A stretch of DNA of 62,672 nucleotides, taken from Haplomitrium mnioides. Taxonomy: Eukaryota; Marchantiophyta; Haplomitriopsida; Calobryales. Both the position numbers and the translations under genes were made by a program. How positions within the stretch are numbered: the first letter of the stretch is position 1; every line of letters begins with the position of its first letter. The DNA lies in contig JBNGIS010034101.1 of NCBI GenBank assembly GCA_049999725.1, positions 1 to 62,672 of the forward strand, in the 5' to 3' direction. The notes under the pieces are model-generated. The model ran no database searches and was not told the DNA's origin. It worked only from the letters and a program-made list of their open reading frames with translations. Shown here one piece after another: positions 58,170-62,672 of this stretch.

Positions 58170-59590
58170 TTAGTGTTTGTGTAGTTATTCACATTGTTTT
58201 GCTTTTAGCATGAAGAACCTAGAGACCGCGAGAGGACCAGACATCCAAATTGAGTTGGCTAGTGATGCACCTATTTTTCGACATCCATATCGTTATAGTG
58301 TGGTAGAGAGAGGGTTGATTCAAAGTAGGATGCAAGATTTGTTTGAGGTTGGATTGGTGGAGATGTTATATGGGGAATACGCATCTGCCTTTAGTGATGC
58401 TAATCAAGAAGAATGTGCTTGGGAACTACACTGACATGAAGATGTGTGGCGATTGTCGTCCTATCAATCGGCAGACCAAGTCGGACAAGTATGCTCTACC
58501 TACACCAGAGGAGATCTTTGATGCAGTTGGGCATGCTAAGATCTTTAGCTTGTTGGATTTGAGAGCAAAGTACCATCAACTGCTATTGAAGCAAGAGGAC
58601 AAAGCCAAAACACCATTTTGGAGTATTGATACATACAAAAAAGATCGATTATATCAGTGGTTGTTCTTACCATTTGGGTTGAAGAATGTGCCAACTGAAT
58701 TCTAGAGGGTGATGGACAGAGTTCTTGTAGGATTGGACTTTGTTAAGTCCAACATCGACAATATTTTGGCATATTCAACATATGTGGATGAGCACTGGAG
58801 GCATTTGTAGGTGGTGTTTGACAAGCTCATGTAACACAAGTTGAAGCTGCATCCAAGCAGGTGCAAATTCTTCCAAGACAAGATTGAGAATCTAGGATAC
58901 ACTATATATCCAAGAGGGTTGGGTGTGCAACAAACTAAGGTGAGTGTCATTGTTGAGATTCCACAACTCGTTGATGTGAGTAAGGTCCATGCATTTTTTG
59001 GATTGGCTAGTTATTACAAGAGATATGTGAAATGTTTCAGCCAAATTGCCAAGCCCTTGATCATGCTCACCAAGTTGGATCAAGAATGGATTTGGGGTGA
59101 AAACCAGCTTAATGCCTTCTAGGAGTTGAAAGGCATATTGACTTCTGCACCTATTTTGAGGAGACCTCTTCCAAGGAGACCATTTCAGCTTCATATTAAT
59201 TGGAGTATAGCATGGCTAGGAGCGGTGCTGACTCAGAAGGATGATAAGGGAGAAGAGTTTGTTGTAGCTTTTGCCAGTAAATCAAATAATTTGGCTGAGG
59301 CTAAGTATAGCTCCTATGAGGGAGAGTGTTTGGTAGTAGTGTGAGTTGTAGCACACTTTCATTGTTATTTGTTTGGTACTCTATTCACTTTGGCTATAGA
59401 TCATCAACCCCTCAACTGGTTGATGGAATCTGATAAACTCATAGGCAAGCTTGCAAGGTGGGCATTGTTGTTGCAGAAGTACGACTTCTAGGTGGTTCAA
59501 AGGCCTGGTCCAACCAACTTGGCTGCAGATGAATTGAGTTGTAACCCATCCACAAGCCAACATCATGAGACTAGTGTGCACTGGAATGAG
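58170..59590 (+). pseudogene. Reverse transcriptase and RNase H of G2 (broken)
   Basis: An N-terminal segment IELASDAPIFRHPYRYSVVE leads into DMKMCGDCRPINRQTKSDKY, LPTPEEIFDAVGHAKIFSLL and FLPFGLKNVPTEF. A TAG follows at 58703 exactly where G1 has CAG (Gln). The catalytic box reads SNIDNILAYS, where G1 has YYMDDIQVYS, so both the Tyr and the second Asp are lost. The connection region GLASYYKRYVKCFSQIAKPL is intact (58990-59060). RNase H follows (FQLHINWSIAWLGAVLTQKD, SSYEGECLVVV, IDHQPLNWLMES). It is a clear homologue of G1 5490-6800. Confidence 0.88.
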
Positions 59591-59699
59591 GAGTCTGATA
59601 AGAAGATGGGGCCAGGTTGGCATGCATATGCCTTTCTTGGATACCAGCTTGGAGTAGATTGGTGGCTGATATTGTTGATCAAGTTGTTGTTGAGACCTC

Positions 59700-60460
59700 A
59701 ATAGAAGATAGAGTTGAGGATTCTAACTTGGATTAGGATATTCACAATGATGAGCATGTGTTGGAGTATCTATGCATAGGTTTTTTTTGAGTGGATAGCT
59801 TGATGCCAATGAGAGAAATAGAGTTTAGCAGAAAGCTAAGAGATTTTGGTGAGAAGGGGCTCAATTTTTGTGAGTCTGGATTGATGGGAAGGTACGTGTT
59901 GTGCTTAAGCCAATGCAACATCTTGCACTAGTGCGCCATACCCACGAGGAGTTGGGACATTTTGGGGTGAAGCACACCTATAGTTTGTTGTAGACACAAT
60001 ACTGGTCGAGGGGCATGAACTTTGATGTGCAGTGGTGGGTCCCCAAATGTGGTGTGTGATAGAGTTTGGGCATCATTCAATGCTCCCACTCCTCAATTGC
60101 AGCCACTACCTATCATGGGTTTGGGATGTTGTTGGAGTTTGGATTTTGCAAGTCTCTTGCCTTTGACGCAGCGGCACAATAGGTGTGTGTTGGTGACGGT
60201 GGAGCATTTCTCCAAGTGGATTGAGTTGGTAGCATTGCCAGACAAGACTAGTGGAGGAGTGGATGTCACTTTCTTGGATTGAATTCTAAGTCATTTTGGA
60301 GCACCTGCTGAAGTGTTGACAAATCAGGGTATAGAATTTCAAGGTGAGTTTGAAGTTTTGTAAGAACAAGCTCTCATTGATCACCGTACCATGTCTAGAG
60401 ATCATCTTGAGGCAGATGAGTTGGTTGAGCAAGTGATGGTATGATTTGGAAGGACCATGT
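59700..60460 (+). pseudogene. Integrase of G2 (broken)
   Basis: The zinc-binding segment is VRHTHEELGHFGVKHTYSLL at about 59930-59990, then PKCGV-stop-CDRVWASFNAP for the Cys side. The core has WSLDFASLLPLTQRHNRCVL (first Asp, about 60140), VLTNQGIEFQGEFEVL (second catalytic Asp replaced by Asn, about 60315-60360) and a Glu-containing LVEQV segment near 60420. The tail is shorter than in G1: the C-terminal region between about 60430 and the PHD remnant appears deleted. Confidence 0.75.
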
Positions 60461-60461
60461 G

Positions 60462-60672
60462 CGTAATTGCGCACCTTGTCACCTTCCGAACATTGATGGC
60501 ACGAGTTTCTGCAAGTTTGAAATGCATGTTATGTGGTTCTCCTAAGGGAACAACCACCATCTTGATTTGTGACAGTTGCTTTAGAGGATGACATATGTCA
60601 TGTTTAGCGCCTCCATTAGTTGTTATTCCTTGCGGATCATGGTTCTGCTCTCATTGTTCATAGAACAACTAG
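60462..60672 (+). pseudogene. PHD finger remnant of G2
   Basis: CAPCHLPNIDGT, then after a frameshift MLCGSPKGTTTILICDSCFR, a TGA replacing the Trp before the His, then HMSCLAPPLVVIP and GSWFCSHCS. The ligand Cys/His positions match those of G1 at 3891-4118. Confidence 0.8.
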
Positions 60673-60839
60673 TTTCCGTTGAGTTTTAGAGTTGGTATAG
60701 ATTATAGAAGGTGAATGATAGGGCTCCATTGCACATGACCTTCTAGTCTTTGCATCGGTAGGTGTATATTGATTTTCTAGGAGATAGATGGCTAGCTAGT
60801 GTTAGGGGACTTGACCACCAACTAGGGAGCGATTATGGG

Positions 60840-60960
60840 TCTCATGCATTGTATGCGCATGAGACTCAATTGTTTGTCATTCTCTATTGTATGTTTGTAG
60901 ATGTCATAGAATGTGTGTGAATGATGTAGTTGTGCAAGCAATGTGTATGCGCATGATAGT
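60840..60960 (+). repeat. Duplicate of the LTR end, inside the G2 3' LTR
   Basis: 'gtctcatgcattgtatgcgc' to 'aatgtgtatgcgcatgata' repeats the last 120 bases of the LTR (61220-61340). G1 has the same arrangement at 3597-3725. Confidence 0.75.
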
Positions 60961-61340
60961 TGTCACATCATTCCATACATATTTCTATTTTTAGGTATTT
61001 GAGTATTTTTCCGTTTTGTGCATAAGTGTATAAGGCCATATACTCTCATCAAAAGGTTTTCTTTTGATGTCTATTTTGTTTGAACCAAGATGAGAGCTGA
61101 GGTATTGCAACCCTTGGAGAAGCGTGGATTTCTTGTAAGCAAAAATGCACTGGTTCTGATATCAAAAGATCAACAATTGGAATTTCTTTAAAAGGCATCA
61201 CTCGAGAAAAACATTGTGAGGTCTCATGCATTGTGTGTGTATTAGACTCAATTATTTTTCATTCTCTGTTGTATGTTTGTAAATGTCATAGAATATGTGT
61301 GGACGATGTAGTTTTGTAAGCAATGTGTATGTGCATGACA
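60961..61340 (+). repeat. G2 3' LTR (380 bp)
   Basis: TGTCACATCATTCC to GTGCATGACA. Same length as the G1 3' LTR. Confidence 0.88.
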
Positions 61341-61384
61341 AATTACTCTTATTTAAAATGACTTCAAAGTTTTTGGACCAGGTT

Positions 61385-61965
61385 GAAGAGTGATTTTACA
61401 ATCACTCTACGTATAGAAAGAAAACAGAAACTATGTCAAACTTGTAGAGAGCAATTTTCTAATCAAATTTTGACTCATTGTTTGCTAAATATGACTACCC
61501 AATCACTTTTTGATATGTGAATGCAAAGAATGATTGTTGGATCACTCTACTTGTCAAGAGTGGTTGCTTGATCACTTTGTGATTCTAGAACTACAAGATT
61601 AAACACCAAGTTCTTGAAGTTGGAATTGCTAAGAGTGATTGCACAATCACTCAGACTAATTGAAGTTATAACTAATGAAAGTGATTACCCGATCTTTTGC
61701 TATAAGCTATGAAGTAAGATCGTTCAATCAAAATTTAATTGGAGGGTGATTGTCAAAGAGCCTCTCTTTTGATGAGGGTGATCAACCAACGAACTTTCAC
61801 ATTTGAAAATGAACTCTATGATTTTAATAACTATGCTACCATCTTTAACTTGTTGAGAGTGATTGTTCGATTACTCTGTACAATTGGAGTGTTTGCTTAG
61901 TGCTTGAGCCCTTGAGAGTGATCAATCAATCATTGTGCAAATGATTTTGCTTAAATTAGGAAGTT
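61385..61965. repeat. Array of palindromic AGTGATTG-N-CAATCACT motifs
   Basis: About ten spaced copies of a hairpin-forming motif occur at 40-80-base intervals. The best are AGAGTGATTTTACAATCACT near 61390, AGAGTGATTGCACAATCACT near 61630 and GAGAGTGATTGTTCGATTAC near 61857; weaker ones lie near 61531, 61558, 61678, 61743 and 61915. The intervening sequence is more variable than the motif. No coding. Confidence 0.75.
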
Positions 61966-62666
<701 letters not shown>

Positions 62667-62672
62667 CTTGTG

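Larger units (their letters stand above)
53184..61340 (+). mobile_element. G2: Ty3/gypsy copy of the G1 family, methyltransferase deleted (decayed)
   Basis: This roughly 8.2-kb element on the plus strand is homologous to G1. It has a truncated 5' LTR, a long leader, gag, RT, RNase H, integrase, a PHD remnant, the LTR-end duplicate and a complete 380-bp 3' LTR. The flanks share AATT (53180-53183 and 61341-61344), a probable target duplication. Relative to G1 a block containing protease and methyltransferase is missing at about 57891. All coding parts carry stops. Confidence 0.85.

Overview
This is a eukaryotic, very probably land-plant, nuclear repeat region. It is AT-rich, has no recognisable intact host gene, and is built almost wholly of LTR retrotransposons of plant type in different stages of decay, separated by degenerate minisatellites. 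The plant assignment rests on the Ty1/copia polyprotein (plant-type gag, integrase and RT), a Ty3/gypsy chromovirus with a C-terminal chromodomain and an initiator-Met tRNA primer site, and a pol fragment of the Tat/Athila kind. The long retained ruins suggest a large, slowly purged genome (gymnosperm, fern or lycophyte style), but the sequence does not fix the lineage.

Layout. 1-2.9 kb: unassigned, GC-richer sequence. 3.21-13.34 kb, minus strand: Ty3/gypsy copy 'G1' (380-bp 3' LTR) in the order gag, protease, C5-cytosine DNA methyltransferase, RT, RNase H, integrase, PHD finger. 13.98-21.72 kb, minus: a young Ty1/copia element with 147-bp LTRs (three differences) and a GTTAA target duplication; its RT carries a long in-frame repeat insert. 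21.7-24.6 kb: host unit and a roughly 46-bp minisatellite. 26.7-35.8 kb: a gag-less Tat/Athila-like gypsy pol on the minus strand between copies of a repeat of at least 1.3 kb; the right copy is split by a 3.59-kb coding-free solo LTR with an ATGGC duplication. 36.55-42.78 kb, plus: a decayed chromovirus with 618/620-bp LTRs. 43-53 kb: minisatellites, a fossil of a DUF7869-like gene on the minus strand, and a second copy of the host unit that flanks G1 and the copia element. 53.18-61.34 kb, plus: 'G2', a second copy of the G1 family in opposite orientation, lacking protease and methyltransferase. 61.4-62.0 kb: an array of palindromic motifs. 62.54-62.66 kb: a (TA)63 microsatellite.

Most interesting content. 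G1 carries both a DNA-methylation writer (methyltransferase motifs I, IV, VI, VIII and X are readable between protease and RT) and a histone reader (PHD finger after the integrase). Retrotransposon-borne methyltransferases are known in dinoflagellates and charophyte algae; here the architecture is seen, as a fossil, in what looks like a land-plant genome. G2 shows the same family after a clean deletion of the protease-methyltransferase block. The second notable system is the copia RT, whose long reading frame stays open through about 220 extra residues built of a recurring (G/R)PFV motif, which at DNA level is a repeated GGAC-N5-GTCC palindrome.

Relative ages, from LTR divergence and nesting: copia is youngest (about 98% LTR identity), the chromovirus older (about 85% over the stretch compared by eye), and G1, G2 and the Tat-like remnant are old, with many TAG and TGA stops of the type left by deamination of methylated cytosine.
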